Position numbers and translations under genes: made by a program. Source: Hymenopus coronatus (taxonomy: Eukaryota > Arthropoda > Insecta > Mantodea > Hymenopodidae). From it: a DNA stretch of 64,000 bases. The notes under the pieces were generated by a model. That model was not told where the DNA came from, did no database searches, and saw only the letters and a list, made by a program, of their open reading frames with translations. Numbering within the stretch: the first letter of the stretch is position 1; each line of letters starts with the position of its first letter. Below are positions 11,266 to 22,648 of the stretch, in pieces. The stretch spans positions 11,298,001-11,362,000 of the forward strand of contig CM060896.1 in assembly GCA_030762935.1 (NCBI GenBank), read 5' to 3'.

Positions 11266-12590
11266 ACTGTGTATATATAAAGAATCATTTTAAGACATTT
11301 GCTTTCAGAAATGCATTTGCATGTTAACTTTCATACAACCATACTTTTTCAGAAACCCTTTAAGTACATCTCATTAAATGTAACAGACACCATCCTAAAG
11401 ATCTAACCATTATAATTTATGATCTAAAATTCCAAAGAAACATATAATTTTTTACTACACAATAAGTTTTGTTCAGTTAAAGAGCATTTTAACCTGTAGA
11501 AAGAAAGCTTAACATTGTATGTATATGACTATATATTTACTTTGTAAATAATTAATTGAACAAGTAAAAATGTTAAGGTCCACTTTTCTTAGAAATTTCA
11601 CTACGGTTGGCTTGTATTATTTTTGTTTCATGCTTTTTTTTAACACCAATCAAAAACTACTTTATGTAAAGGGGAAATACACAAGTGGCAGCAGATAAGT
11701 CAGATTTTCCATTGATCACCCTATTTATTTACTTCATTTTGGTAATAATCATGAAAAGATGACAGCTAACACATTCACACTTAATCACCTACAAAGTAAA
11801 TAGGGAAGAAATAAGTGAAAAGATAAGTAATTTAAAGAAAAAACACATTGTTTTAGTATTCAGTCTCACTGACCCTACAAAGTTTTATATATTAAAGAAT
11901 GATATTAGTTCGATGGTGCAGTTCAGAACTACTGGTGATACTGTACATGGAGAATTCTGAAACACTGGTATATGATTCTAAATTTAGATGAGAATAACAA
12001 CATTAAATTTTTCACAAAGCCATCATTTAAAAACTAGGAAAACATAGAAATAGACAAAATTGTTTCCGCAATGAGCCCACGACTCAGGGAATCTTCTCAA
12101 ATAAATAAATAATAAACATCTAGGCGTGAAAAATTGCAGATATCATTAGAAAATATGATTTATATGAAATTAATTTTCTCATAACATAAACCTTTTCAAA
12201 AATATAATTTGTTCTGTTTATATTTTCCTAAGTATATCAATGAATGGAACATGTTCGAGGACAGAATCCTTTCTTTTTGCTGGAAAAATTCATCAAAAAA
12301 CACTTAATTTAAATAGGTCTGCACATAGCAACATTTACTTTAAAATAGAAAGTAATGAGATATGGGAAAGTAAAGAAAGTAAGAAGTCATTAAGCTTTTA
12401 TAGAATCGAAAAAGTGAGTGGGGAAGAGAGAAGTATATTGGCAATTGCAACAGACAGTAGCGAAAAAGAATGGCATGATCAAAATCATAATCGATTTACT
12501 CTTGAAGGCCATAGAAATTACAGATTGACTTGTCATAATAGTATTAAGAGATAAAATCATAAACGTTACAACACACAAATCAATCATTAA
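11266..12590. other. Unassigned intronic sequence
   Basis: AT-rich DNA within the 18149-9947 intron. A plus-strand frame at 12240-12554 (104 residues, Ser/Lys/Glu-rich) has no recognised domain and is probably chance. Confidence 0.45.
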
Positions 12591-12595
12591 AATGT

Positions 12596-12650
12596 TTGGT
12601 TATAAAATGAGTCAAATTTACACTTGAATTGCTTCGCTAAGCCATGTTGT
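12596..12650 (+). mobile_element. Foldback F2 family, single-arm fragment
   Basis: The run TTGGTTATAAAATGAGTCAA followed by ATTTACACTTGAATTGC matches one arm of the hairpin element at 53099-53311. Confidence 0.7.
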
Positions 12651-12694
12651 TCTGAAAAAACTAAAAACAATAGAGAGAAAGAGGAAAATAGCAG

Positions 12695-13135
12695 CTACAA
12701 CACCCTCATGGAAGGAAAAAACTAGAATATTTTAAAAAAAATTCACATTCCACCTCAGGCCTTCAACAAATTTAAAAAGATCTTCAAAGAACATAACATC
12801 TTCTTAGCCCCACAAAACAAACACAGCATAAAAACCTTCTAAAGTACAAGTTGGACAAAACACCTGCATCCAAGAAATCAGGAAATTACAGAATCAACTG
12901 TAAAAAATGTGATAAACCAGAAGAAACATAGGAACATCTGGAACACTTAAGAAACAACCAAATGGAGAAATCAGCAGTAGCCTCACATGCTTGGGACAGT
13001 AGCCATAGAATCAAAGATAATGTCCACTTGCTTAAATCAGCACAGCGACCACTAGAATTAAATATTGGGAAAAGATCTTTATTTCAAAGCAGAAACCTAG
13101 CCTTATGAATTTTGGAATTGTTGCCGATGACAACC
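12695..13135 (+). pseudogene. Penelope-like endonuclease remnant (second lineage)
   Basis: Joining two frames, the sequence reads like the 3' part of a PLE ORF. NYRINCKKCDKPEET stands where GIY...C..C..YIG is expected, followed by EHLRN, then MEKSAVASHAWDSSHRI, matching the SAVA-H...H pattern. Stops interrupt it, for example near 12840. The YIG core itself is degraded. It differs strongly from the element at 5.3-6.8 kb. Confidence 0.65.
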
Positions 13136-13321
13136 CGCTCTACAAGTTCATATATCAATAATAAAAGTTGCTACAGGGGATTTTTTTGTAAAATTTTTAA
13201 TTTGTCATTCATATTTTGTTGTAGTCTTGCTTGACTCAACTCTTGTTTTCTTCGACCCTGATGGTATTAGAGTATTCAAGGCCTAGGGGATCATTTCATT
13301 TTCTTTCCTGTCCATACCTCA

Positions 13322-13650
13322 CTCTACCAAAAAAGTATTTTATACTCTGGCATTAAACTCTACAATAATTTACCAAGTCATATCAAGGCAATTAAAAATG
13401 TAAACCAGCTAAAATCCAGTCTCAAGGCACATCTAATTAACCAATCCTTTTACTCTATCAATGATTACCTTGAACATGAATATATGTCATGAATTATTAG
13501 TATATAGCATGTAAAGACTATTGTATATATTGTAAAAACATAATGTATATGTTGCAAAAACTTATGATTATTTATGTTTATAGCTTGACGTGTCCAATAG
13601 TGATTGTACATTGTACCAAACCACTTTAACGGATGAATAAAACTTTACTG
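13322..13650 (+). mobile_element. LINE (jockey-like) C-terminal fragment
   Basis: Translation gives YSGIKLYNNLPSHIKAIKN, then LKSSLKAHLINQSFYSI, typical of the end of a jockey/CR1-like ORF2. It continues into an AT-rich tail ending in ATGAATAAAAC. It interrupts the left arm of the foldback element around it. Confidence 0.7.
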
Positions 13651-13732
13651 CTTAGGTGATGTAACCGCCATTTATGGTGCCTAATTTTAAATGGTTACAA
13701 AAAGTTGAATAAAAACATTCCAGATAAAGAAA

Positions 13733-13975
13733 ATGTATGTAATAACACGACCAAAATTACCAAGAAAATCCTCTGTAGCAACTTCTAGACTCCTAACAGG
13801 CCATGACTGTCTCAATAAACATTTATTGAGGATTGGTATAGTGAGATCTGCTCTGTGTCCTTTCTGTACACTTAAAGAAGATATGGATGGAAACCATCTA
13901 CTGCGCTGCCCAACCTTGAGTTGACATGATAATATGACATCAAAATACTGGAATGCAAGAGAGCGAATGGCTTCA
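13733..13975 (+). pseudogene. LINE RNase H-end fragment
   Basis: The frame reads SRLLTGHDCLNKHLLRIGI, then SALCPFCTLKEDMDGNHLL, then a shift into YWNARERMASLP. This is the conserved tail after RNase H in R1/jockey-type retrotransposons: RL-TGH...HL..IG, C.FC...E...H.L..CP. Only about 80 residues remain, between the arms of the foldback element. Confidence 0.75.
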
Positions 13976-14560
13976 CTGCCAACTGCTCAACATTAGATAC
14001 CAACCACCACCATATTTTGTTGTTTACCTTGAAAAAAGGGTCCCCGCTCGGAAATCCAAATGGTGGACCGTTTTACTTCCGGAATGTTTTTTTTACCAAT
14101 TGGACACTATTTCATCTGGAATGTTTTTATTTAACTTTTTGTAACCATTTAAAATTAGGCACCATAAATGGTGGTTACTTACCTAAGTAAAGAAAGGTAT
14201 GGACAGGAAAGAAAATGAAATGATTCCCTAGGCCTCGAATACTCTAATACCATCGGAGTTGAAGAAAACAAGGGTTGAGTGAAGCAAGACTGGATAGGAA
14301 AGGTAAAAGAGGGGATCTGATATCAGTCCAGGTCAATAACTCACCAGAGCAGACCTTCCCTTTAGTTCATCACATCATTTTGTTTAAGTCTTCAAATTCT
14401 AGAAGCAATTGAAGGATGTCCTTTCTATTATAACAAAATTGATATGTGATTACTAACAGCTGCACCGCGTTAAGGTGAGGGATTGGACATTAGGCTTTTG
14501 TCCAGGTCGGTTCCTTTAAACTAGGCACGATTTAAACTTCTTGATTTTCTGAAATTATCA

Positions 14561-14661
14561 ATGTATTTTCAGTGAAATATCATTACCAAATTTGTTGATA
14601 GAATGCAATACCTTCTCTACCCACTATTACATTGTATATACATGTTAGAGAAAGTAAAAAT
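14561..14661 (+). mobile_element. H-family element, 3' hairpin fragment
   Basis: Only the last 100 bases remain: GAATGCAATACCTTCTCTAC, the hairpin zone, and GAGAAAGTAAAAA. Confidence 0.75.
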
Positions 14662-14734
14662 AAAAGTTTCAGGAAACTGACTTTAAAGTTTAGGTATTGG
14701 TCTCCTTATGAATTCTAGTGTATCATTATCATCC

Positions 14735-14890
14735 TCCCTATCGGGGCTATGCAGTGGCCAAGTGGCTAGACCTCTCGCTTCTTACAAAGGTGGCCCAGGT
14801 TTGATCCCAGGCAACTGCAAGTGGGATTGTATAAGCCCTGTACATCCAATTAGGTCGATTTTTGGAACTCAGTTGGGGGTTTTGGCAACT
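14735..14890 (+). mobile_element. tRNA-derived SINE, third family
   Basis: AGTGGCCAAGTGGCTAGACC and, 30 bases later, CCAGGTTTGATCCCAGGC make a clear A/B-box pair. The unrelated tail runs AAGTGGGATTGTATAAGCC onward. Only one copy is seen here. Confidence 0.6.
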
Positions 14891-14904
14891 TCATAGTTCA
14901 CATA

Positions 14905-15047
14905 TTATTTTCTGCACATACTATATAAATAGTGTACAGAGAAGGTATTGAATTCCACCCAAAAATTCAATGTTGAGACTTCACCAGAAATACATGTTTT
15001 GAGGGCCCTTGTAGTACAAAACCGAGGATGGAGGAGGGGAGAGGGAG

Positions 15048-15140
<93 letters not shown>

Positions 15141-15480
15141 CCATTTCTGAGACATTTCTTGTTATTGGCTTCAATTTTACACTACTTTTAAACTTTTTTC
15201 AAGCATGAAGTTAACTTTTGTTTCATCTCTTTTGTTTTACTCCCAGGAATACAAAAGAGAACCAAAGTTTAATTGTTTTACAAGCAATGAGCTTTTAAAA
15301 CTATTGCAACACCCTAGCCTCGTGAATTCCCTTCTACTTAAAGGGAAGCACATAATAAGACCAATTCTGCGAATGTTTAATCTAGATTAGTTGATGTACA
15401 TAAAAAATAATCTTTCATAAGAAAATTAATTTATGGAACAGCTAGACAAGTCATGTAAATAGAACACATCAGATTTTTTG
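14905..15480 (-). mobile_element. H-family element with expanded (GA)n and internal deletion
   Basis: The hairpin end is at 14905-14950 and the T-run end at 15470-15480. A GA run of about 86 bases (15052-15137) replaces the usual GT repeat. The body between it and GACATTTCTTGTTATTGG is deleted. Long SLSLSL or ERERER readings are produced by this repeat alone. Confidence 0.82.
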
Positions 15481-15784
15481 AACACATATGTACAACATCT
15501 AGTCATTATTTAATCAATGAAATAGTAAACATGTGCAAGCTTCTGGTAACAGAAAACAAATGAATAAACAGTACAAACAGCCAAAGCATGAAATAGGCAA
15601 GAAAGTGTCCAGAATAAACAAAAAAATCTAAAGCCTAAAAGAACTGTATCAGACTTCTGATAATCGAAAAGAGGGTGGCCCAGCATGCATGCTGTCATAT
15701 AAGCCGACATTTAGGACCCTGAAATAGACTTATAGTTCAAAATATATTAATATTGATAAAACACACACACAAACAAATGATAGG

Positions 15785-16455
15785 TTCAATTCACATGACT
15801 TTCTTTACATCTCTACAACTAATTATTGTTAAAAAACTTTTTCTTCTATTTACTTCATACTAATCAAGAAAAAATTAGCAGAAATAGTCTTATTATTTGC
15901 TTCCTTGTAAGTAGAAGCGAAATAAGGGAGTAACATAGGTTAAAGTGGTAGTCAAAAGATGGTTGCTATGTGACTGAAGTTCCTTTGTTTGTATGGACAG
16001 GAGTTGACAAATTCCTGTATGACAAAAGTATAAGTTTTTCAAAGCTGCAACCAATAACAAAAGGAATATCTCAAAAATATCAACTCCATGAAAAAAAAGT
16101 ATATAACATAAAATGTGTGTTTTAATGAGCTCTACATTTTCTATTAGGCAAGTTTTTGTCTATCTCTTACAGTTTCTTTCAACAAAATTCATCCAGAATA
16201 AAGATGTCTTCAGAGGCTATTCCCAGAAAACTCAAGGTATACATTTTATTTGAAATATAATCTTTAATATACAACATTTTAATCAAAATTGTTAGTGCTA
16301 TTTTTGAGAAAATCAAACTTTTTCCTTGTAAAGGGATTTTCTTGAAAATCTTTGTGTCGCATCCTTGGAAGATACTCAACTTAAATCCCAAGTTTGACAT
16401 TTAACCAACTTTTCGTTTTTGAGTTATGCTGTCTGCGGTCACACACACAGCATGA
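15785..16455 (+). mobile_element. H-family element, truncated at its microsatellite
   Basis: The body runs normally from TTCACATGACTTTCTTTAC to the CACACACACA zone, then stops exactly where a mariner fragment begins. The hairpin end is missing. Confidence 0.8.
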
Positions 16456-16459
16456 CTAC

Positions 16460-18125
16460 TGCAATTTTGGAACGTGCAGACTCTTTTATTCAAGGTGATC
16501 GAGGTTCACAATCAAAACATCGCTGCTCAACTTGGTGTTTCTGTTGGTACTGCTGACACACTTGTCCACCAGTTGGGGTACTCAAAAGGTTTGTTCTCGC
16601 TGGGTTCCTCAATGCCTAACTGATGACCATAAACATCACAGAAGAATCATTGTTATGAGGCTGAGGGTAACAATTTTTACTTTCTCTACACGTACTATGT
16701 ACATAGTGTATAGAGAAGGTATTGTAATGCATCCAAAAATTCCATACCAAGATTTCACTGGAAATAGATGTTTTAGGGTACTCTGTAACAAAAAAACGCA
16801 TTTTCAGAAAAAGGGCCGGCCATGTGTGCGTGTGCGCGAGCGTGCATGTGTGGGTGTGTGCGTGTGTGTGAACTTGGTATTTAACCTTAGTATATTCCAG
16901 GGATGCGACACAAAGATTTTGAGAAAAATCCCCCCACCCCAAACTACCATTTATATGGAACTTTATTCCAAAATTTTTATTTGCTTAAAAATGGCTCTAA
17001 CGATTTTGATTAAAATAGCACATATTAAAGATATTTACCTGCCAAATAAAAAGTATATTTTACGGAATTTTGCATAACTGCTAAATCGTAAGAGATGGAC
17101 AAAAACTAAAGAGCACGTTATAACACAGTTTATGTCATATCTATTTTTTTCGTAGAGTTGATCTTTTTTATTGGTTTCAGCTTTGAAAAACTTATACTTT
17201 TCTCATACAGGAATTTATCAACTGCTGTCCATACAAAGGAACTTCAGTCACATAGCAACCAGCTTTTGACTGTTACTTTAACATATGGTACTCCCTTATT
17301 TCCGTTCTACTTTCAAGGAAGCAAGTCATAAGACTATTTCTGCTAATTTTTTCTCGATTAGCATGAACTAAACAGAAGCATAAGCTTTTTAACGCTTTAT
17401 TTGTTGCAGAGATGTAGAGAAAGTCATGTGAGTGTAACACATCAGATTTGCTGTCAAATATTGTCCAAGGTGATGAAACATGAGTTCATTACTTTGAACT
17501 TGAAACAAAACAGCAATCCATGAAGTGGCACCACACCAACTCTCCTTCGAAGAAAAAGTTCAAAGCCATACCGTCAGCTGGTAAAGTCATGGCTATGGTT
17601 TTCTGGGGCTCTGAAGGGGTTATTCTGTTCTATGCCCTCCCTCATGATCAAACGATCAACTCTTAAGTATATTGTGCTGCTCTAAAGAAATTGAAGAAAC
17701 GATTTCGGCGTGTTCGTAGCCACAAAAGTGCAAATGAACTTCTCATTATAATGCAAGGCCTCACACAAGTCTCGCATCCAAGAGGAGCTCACAAAACTTC
17801 TTCCTCATCCACCCTACAGCCCGGATCTCGCACCTTCTGACTTATACCTGTTTGGATCAATGAAGAATGCACTCCACAGGAATCACTGTGAAGATGATAT
17901 GGAAGTTATAGATGCAGCAAGACATAGACCAGTAGAGAGTTACCATACAGGCCTATAGGCCCTCCCATCAAGTTGGCATAAGGCCATAGCATTGAATTGA
18001 GATTATGTTTTAAACTAGGGTTTTGTAACCAAAACATTGGGGGATAAAATGATGTACTTGAATCCTGAATAAAAGCAACATACTTTAAGAGAAAAAAAGT
18101 GTTGCATTATTTATTGAACGTCCCT
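16460..18125 (+). pseudogene. Mariner transposase remnant split by an H element
   Basis: The 5' part (16460-16674) encodes the helix-turn-helix region: AAQLGVSVGTADTLVHQLGY, then SRWVPQCLTDDHKHHRR. After the H insertion, the frame resumes as NFLSNIVQGDET, SMKWHHTNSPSKKKFKAIPS and GKVMAMVFWGSEGVILFY, which is the catalytic-core start of mariner transposases, including the GDET aspartate. Further on, stops and shifts accumulate and the later catalytic residues are not readable in one frame. A terminal TTATTTATTGAACGTCCCTC near 18100-18125 may be the end of the element. It lies about 25 bases from the donor of the FAM135 exon at 18149. Confidence 0.8.
16676..17449 (-). mobile_element. H-family element inside mariner
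   Basis: The host mariner reads GGTAACAATTTT on the left and TTTGCTGTCAAATATTG on the right, so insertion was at a T run with no clear longer duplication. Both termini are intact and the internal GT stretch is short and mixed. Confidence 0.88.
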
Positions 18126-18148
18126 CGTATATAAGTATGCATACGCAC

Positions 18149-18388
18149 CTAGTGAGACTGGAATCTGCGTATATCTGCCAGCACCTGGTTTAGGGGCTGG
18201 TTGTGAAGAGGAACCAATTGTCCCTGTAGTGGGACTTGTAGTTGCAGTAGAGCTGGAACGCAGAGACGGTGGGATTTTATGTGATCTGGATTCTAAAATA
18301 GCTGCAATACCGCAACTGCAGTCTTCCTGTGGAGGTAGAGTTGTGCAAGACTCTGCCTTTGTATCTGTTGAGCTGCTCAGAAAAGGAT
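18149..18388 (-). CDS. FAM135: FAM135-family protein, middle exon
   Basis: This 240-bp exon has the acceptor TTGTGTTTTTGCAG before 18388 and the donor CTAG then GTGCGT after 18149. It starts and ends in phase 1, matching the exon before it (ends AGT G) and the exon after it (starts GG). It encodes 80 residues beginning DPFLSSSTDTKAES, with EDCSCGIAAILES in the middle, a Ser/Thr-rich stretch and a final RYTQIPVSL. No known domain was recognised; the composition suits the linker after the conserved N-terminal half of FAM135. The acceptor lies within a few bases of an H-element terminus and the donor about 25 bases from mariner remains, so the flanking introns begin almost directly in transposons. 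Confidence is limited because neither motif homology nor a transcript can be checked. Confidence 0.65.
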
Positions 18389-18392
18389 CTGC

Positions 18393-19115
18393 AAAAACAC
18401 AAGCATGTGTTTCATTCACATGACCTTCTCTGTAACAAAGCTTACTCTTCTATCTACTTCATGCAAATCGAGATAAACCTTAGCAGAAATGGTCTAATTA
18501 CTTGCTTCACTATAAGTAGAAGGATAGTAAGGGAGTACACTAGGCTAAAGTGATACTTAAATCTTTCAAAAGCTGGTTGCCATGTTGTTGAAGTTTATTT
18601 CTTTGCATTGCCAAGAGTTGAAAAATTCCTGTATGTGAAAAGTTAAGTATTTTCAAATTGAAACCAATAACAAGGAATATTTCAAAATGGTTAACTCCAC
18701 GAAAAAATATATATAACATCAATTTGTGTTGTAACAAGATCTACACTTTTTGTGTAGAAAGTTTTTGTATATCTCTTATCAAATTCAGCTAAATTCACCC
18801 AGGATCTATTCCCAGAAAATTCAGAATATACATCTTATTTGTCATGTAAATATCTTTAATAAACTGTATTTTAATCAAAATTGTTAGAAAATCAAAATTT
18901 TCATAAATTTTTCCACATTGGGGTGGGGGGATTTTTCTCAAAACCTTTGTGTCCCATTCTTGGAAGATAGTAAACTTAAAAATGCTTTTTTTTTTTTTGG
19001 ATACAGGGGACCCTTAAGCATGTATTTCTGGTGAAATTTTGGTATTGAATTGTTGGGTGGAATGCAATATCTTCTCTATACACTATGTACATAGCATGTG
19101 TGGAGAAAGTAAAAA
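18393..19115 (+). mobile_element. H-family element abutting a FAM135 splice acceptor
   Basis: The start AAAAACACAAGCATGTG then TTCATTCACATGACC is a variant of the family terminus. It runs through a truncated body to the hairpin and GAGAAAGTAAAAA. On the gene strand its terminal T run falls in the pyrimidine tract of the exon at 18388. Confidence 0.8.
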
Positions 19116-19920
19116 TGCTAGCAACAGTGAAGTAACATGAATAATAAAATAACAATTAATAATTTGCAATAAAACTTCACTTATCTTTATGAATAAACAT
19201 TCAGGCATAGAAATATACATCTTTATGACTAGGTTCTTCCAAAGTAATGACATAACTAAACTGATTGCACATTTTCATTAAAAGTTTTTAAGTGTATATT
19301 AAACGAAGCATAAGCTAAAATTACACATTACAAATATTTGCTGGAAAATCTTTGCATAATCACAGAATCTGGATTGCTGAGTATTAAAAAGGGGATATGT
19401 TACAAGATGTATGTTTCAAGGAAAAAGGAAAGAAAGATCCAAGCAGGTCAGTGCTGGCTCATGGGTGTAAAACCAAATGAGGAGACAATATGCTTATAGT
19501 ATTTTTTCATTGGAGGTCATATGATTTGAGTTTAAACTGGCATGAGTCAGGCTGACTTCTATCTTTCATTTTATTAAATAAAGACTTTAAGTTAAATAAA
19601 CTAATGTCTACCGAAGTTATAAATAAAGAACTATTCTCCTAGAAGTTGCAACTGTACAAATACTGACTTAAAATATTACTTGTGTTGCCCAACATTTATG
19701 CAGTTGTTGAAAATGGCACCCAGGCTTTCTTCTAAATGGAATCTTTCCTTGTTTTATACATTCCGATTGCACCTAAATAGTCAATAGCATTAGCAAAATA
19801 GTTTTTCCAGATAGATACAGCAGCATAGTCATGAAAATTCCAAAAACTAAGATGCTTTGAAATTAACACAATAAGATGTTATATTAATTTGTTGAGTTGG
19901 TTTCTTAACACTATGTCACT
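19116..19920. other. Unassigned intronic sequence
   Basis: AT-rich DNA in the FAM135 intron. No repeat border or coding signature was recognised. Confidence 0.5.
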
Positions 19921-19924
19921 TACA

Positions 19925-20530
19925 TTCTTATTATGAGGGACTAATTTTGGAAGCCTATGCTTCCATTTTCAACCTCACGGGTCCAACTGCCATTGCTGGT
20001 TGCGTTTGCTTGTGTTTTTTTCTCTGGTGGCAAAATGATGAACTTCTTAACTAAGCTGTCTACTGGTGGGATTTCAAAGTTTATTAGGTGATCTTTGTTT
20101 TTCCATACAAGGATGTTTTCCCAGGTTGTGAGTTCTGTGTGTCCTGACATGGTTTTTAGCAATTTTGGATTTGGATCTAGATTATGGTTTTCTTTCCAGA
20201 ACTGAAATGCTACTGCCGATTTATCTTCTAGTTTCAATTTTAGGTTTCTAAAGTGTTCTTTGGATCTGATTTTTAAACTTATTTTTGTTTGTCCTATGTA
20301 GAACTTTTCACAAGTTGTGCATTTAATTTGATATATTCCTGATCTATTTTCTGAAGGAATTTCATTTTTTATTTTTGAATTTAGTAATTTTATGACAAAA
20401 AAATCTGCTTATTGGAGCCAAGGTGATGTTTTGTTCTTTGAAGATCTTTTTTAATTTTCTAAATGCTCGGGGGTGGTAAGTGAATTTTTTGAATGTGTTA
20501 TATTGTTTTTTCCTGTTGTTAGGGTTCAAA
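19925..20530 (-). pseudogene. Penelope-like GIY-YIG endonuclease fragment
   Basis: The minus strand reads GIYQIKCTTCEKFYIGQTKI, followed by SKEHFRNLKLKLEDKSAVAF and FWKENHNLDPNPKLLK. This is the full GIY...C..C...YIGQT...KEH core of a PLE endonuclease, with the SAVA-H-type segment behind it. Upstream (about 20530-20400) KFTYHPRAFRKLK resembles the linker before the domain. One or more frame breaks separate the core from the 98-residue open frame at 20237-19941. No reverse transcriptase is adjacent. Confidence 0.8.
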
Positions 20531-20667
20531 TATAATTTAACTACCTGTTATTTAGGTATGTACAGCAGGCTAATCGGAGACGCTTGTGATTTTGTGGAAA
20601 TCACGAGCATCTTACCAACTTCCTGAAATTGATACCAGTAAAACGTTTCCTCATCTAGCAAAGTGTC

Positions 20668-20945
20668 ACCCTCAGCGGTGTAATGATTAACATGCTAACT
20701 TCATATACCCAAGGTCGCAGATTCAAACCCAGCGGAGGGCATTGGATCTTTTCAAGTGTAAAAATCCTTAGTATGGCTTCCTCCGGAAGCGAAGTAAAGC
20801 CATTGGTCCCGTGTCGTAGATTTACGGCACGTAAAAGAACCTCAAGCCTGACAGACAGGCCTCTGAGCAAAATTAAGCAGTCTTTCACACCAGGTATAGA
20901 ATGGGATGCTGAGAACCATAGCAGTTAAAGAGGGTTCATAAATAA
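20668..20945 (+). mobile_element. tRNA-derived SINE, family B
   Basis: The head GCGGTGTAATGATTAACATG and GGTCGCAGATTCAAACCC form A- and B-box-like parts. A conserved body follows: TCCGGAAGCGAAGTAAAGCC, TTGGTCCCGTG, GGCACGTAAAAGAACCTC, GAGCAAAATTAAGC, and GGGATGCTGAGAACCA. Other copies are at 38390, 62503 (reversed) and, truncated, at 52008. Confidence 0.85.
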
Positions 20946-21318
20946 AACTACACTAACATTAAAAAACAGCAAAGCATAATTTTATAATGACTTGAAATTT
21001 AGAATGCATAAAATGTTCAGTGCTGTAAATGAACACAAATTATACTAATATAAATGACAACATTGAAATACTCTTTATCAAAGAGAAGACAGTTAATAGA
21101 TACATATTGTGGTCTGGTCCAATTTTCCCTGTTGCTTCACTTTCTTTCTTCATGACATAGTGGCATAATGAAAATGATGTAAAGCAGCCTCCTTTTCCTT
21201 CTGCTTCACTAAATGGGGAGTCAAACACAAGACCTCTCTAAACTCTAGCAATACTCACAACCTTACTGAAAAAATGCAATGAATTGTTAGTCGTAATTGT
21301 ATAATTTTGAAGCATAAT
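20946..21318. other. Unassigned intronic sequence
   Basis: No coding or repeat signature recognised. Confidence 0.5.
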
Positions 21319-21487
21319 CAAATTGAATTAATTAAAGTGGTACATATTAACACACTTGGAATCCAAACCCAAGCAGTAGTGGTTCAACAACTGACCATGC
21401 AGGCAACGGTCTGCGAAACAATTGTCCTGCACAATAAAAGTAAGTGAAGTGTGTGTTAATACGTACCACTATAATTAATTCAATTTG
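21319..21487. repeat. Inverted repeat around a Penelope-type 3' tail
   Basis: Arms CAAATTGAATTAATTAAAGT (from 21319) and their complement ending near 21487 flank the segment ATGCAGGCAACGGTCTGCG...CAATTGTCCTGC. The core recurs, reversed, near 63160-63225 and resembles the tail found after PLE endonuclease ORFs. Confidence 0.6.
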
Positions 21488-21537
21488 TCCTTTATGCTGC
21501 ACCAGAAACAGACCTGCCATCTCACTTACTGAAATAT

Positions 21538-21755
21538 GAGTTTTATTTATGGACCTATATTATCGTTCCCAGCATCCCATTTAAATACCGTGAAATGTGA
21601 AATACTGCTTAGCTTTCTTCAGAGGATTTATTATCAGCTTGAGGTTCGTTTATGCACAGTAAATTTACAACACAGAATTTTACTGCCTCAAAAAATCAAT
21701 TGCCCTATGCCAGGTTTGAAACCACAACCTTGGGAAAAACACACTAACTGGCTCA
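21538..21755 (-). mobile_element. Degenerate SINE, family B
   Basis: Reversed body words are recognisable: CCCAGCATCCCATTTAAATA, TCAGCTTGAGGTTCGTTTA, and the B-box area CCAGGTTTGAAACC. Confidence 0.6.
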
Positions 21756-21776
21756 CTTTGAGCAAGTTTGCTTGTA

Positions 21777-22648
21777 CAGTGTCTGTCAAAATTATAAAGA
21801 CACACCTAAATTTCAGACTTTTTATTCCTGTCCTTAGACTTTTGTGAAATCTCAAGATGTTTATACATGGATAAAATGCATGTCAACAATGAAGTTTTCT
21901 GCTGCAAACTAGAACTCACTATTTTAAAACTGTGGTTAATAAGATGATTTCTCAATCAAGAAAACCGGCTAAAAATGGAAAAAATTAATTTACTCTTGAA
22001 TGGTTGAACTTGACAAAATGAATTTTGTCATGGAGGGAAACTTACTTAAAGTGTTTCTTGGGCTGTTATCACTTTTTAATTTAAACATTTATGGAGCCTT
22101 TTTTTCCCCACATATAATGTCAGACATTTTTCCCAATTTTCTACAACTGACACTAAAAACAGAAGGAATCTGTTATTTTATCAGTGCTGCCAAGCTCTGA
22201 GATTAATGATCTAATTGGCCATGACAGCAAAGCATCCATTTGCTGTGAACTTCAAACGCAAAGACTATTTTAACCTTAGAAAATTGGGAAAAACATCTGG
22301 CATTAAATTTGAATAAAAAGGCCTCATAAATGTTTAAAGTAAAAACAGATAGCAGCCCAAGAACCACTTTAAGTAAGTCTCCCTTCATGACAAAATTCAT
22401 TTTGCAAAGTGCAACCATTTAAAAGCAAATGAATTTTTTCTATAAAAACTGCATCATTTTTAACCAGTTTTCTTGATTGAGTAATCATTATGTTATCCAC
22501 AGCTTTAAAGATAGTGATTTCAAGTTTGCAGCAGAAAACTTCAATTTTGACAAGCCTTTGATCCATGTAACATCTTGAGATTTCGCAAAAGTCTATGGAC
22601 AGGAACGAAAAGTCTGAAATTTAGGTGTGTCCTCAAAGACAGACAATG
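21777..22648. mobile_element. Tc1-type foldback element with very long arms
   Basis: The ends are CAGTGTCTGTCAAAATTATA and the complement of GGACACACCT...GACAGACAATG. TA lies on each side (21775-21776 and 22649-22650), as for Tc1/mariner insertions, and CAGTG is a common Tc1-like start. The arms match with scattered differences over about 365 bases on each side (21777-22142 and about 22275-22648), leaving a centre of about 130 bases. No transposase remains, so this is a non-autonomous element. Confidence 0.82.

Larger units (their letters stand above)
13221..14295. mobile_element. Foldback element with a nested LINE fragment
   Basis: The left arm is in two pieces (13221-13320 and 13652-13730). 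The right arm is continuous (about 14085-14295). Matching words are TGATGGTATTAGAGTATTC, CATTTTCTTTCCTGTCCATA and CACCATAAATGG/CCATTTATGGTG. The break in the left arm is a 3' LINE fragment inserted later. The centre holds a LINE RNase H fragment. Confidence 0.78.

Noticed and set aside
12240..12554. 104-residue plus-strand ORF
   Set aside because: No domain, low complexity, and inside an intron on the opposite strand; retained only as unassigned sequence.
14905..15208. ORFs reading long SLSLSL or ERERER runs
   Set aside because: They are translations of a (GA)n microsatellite in an H copy.
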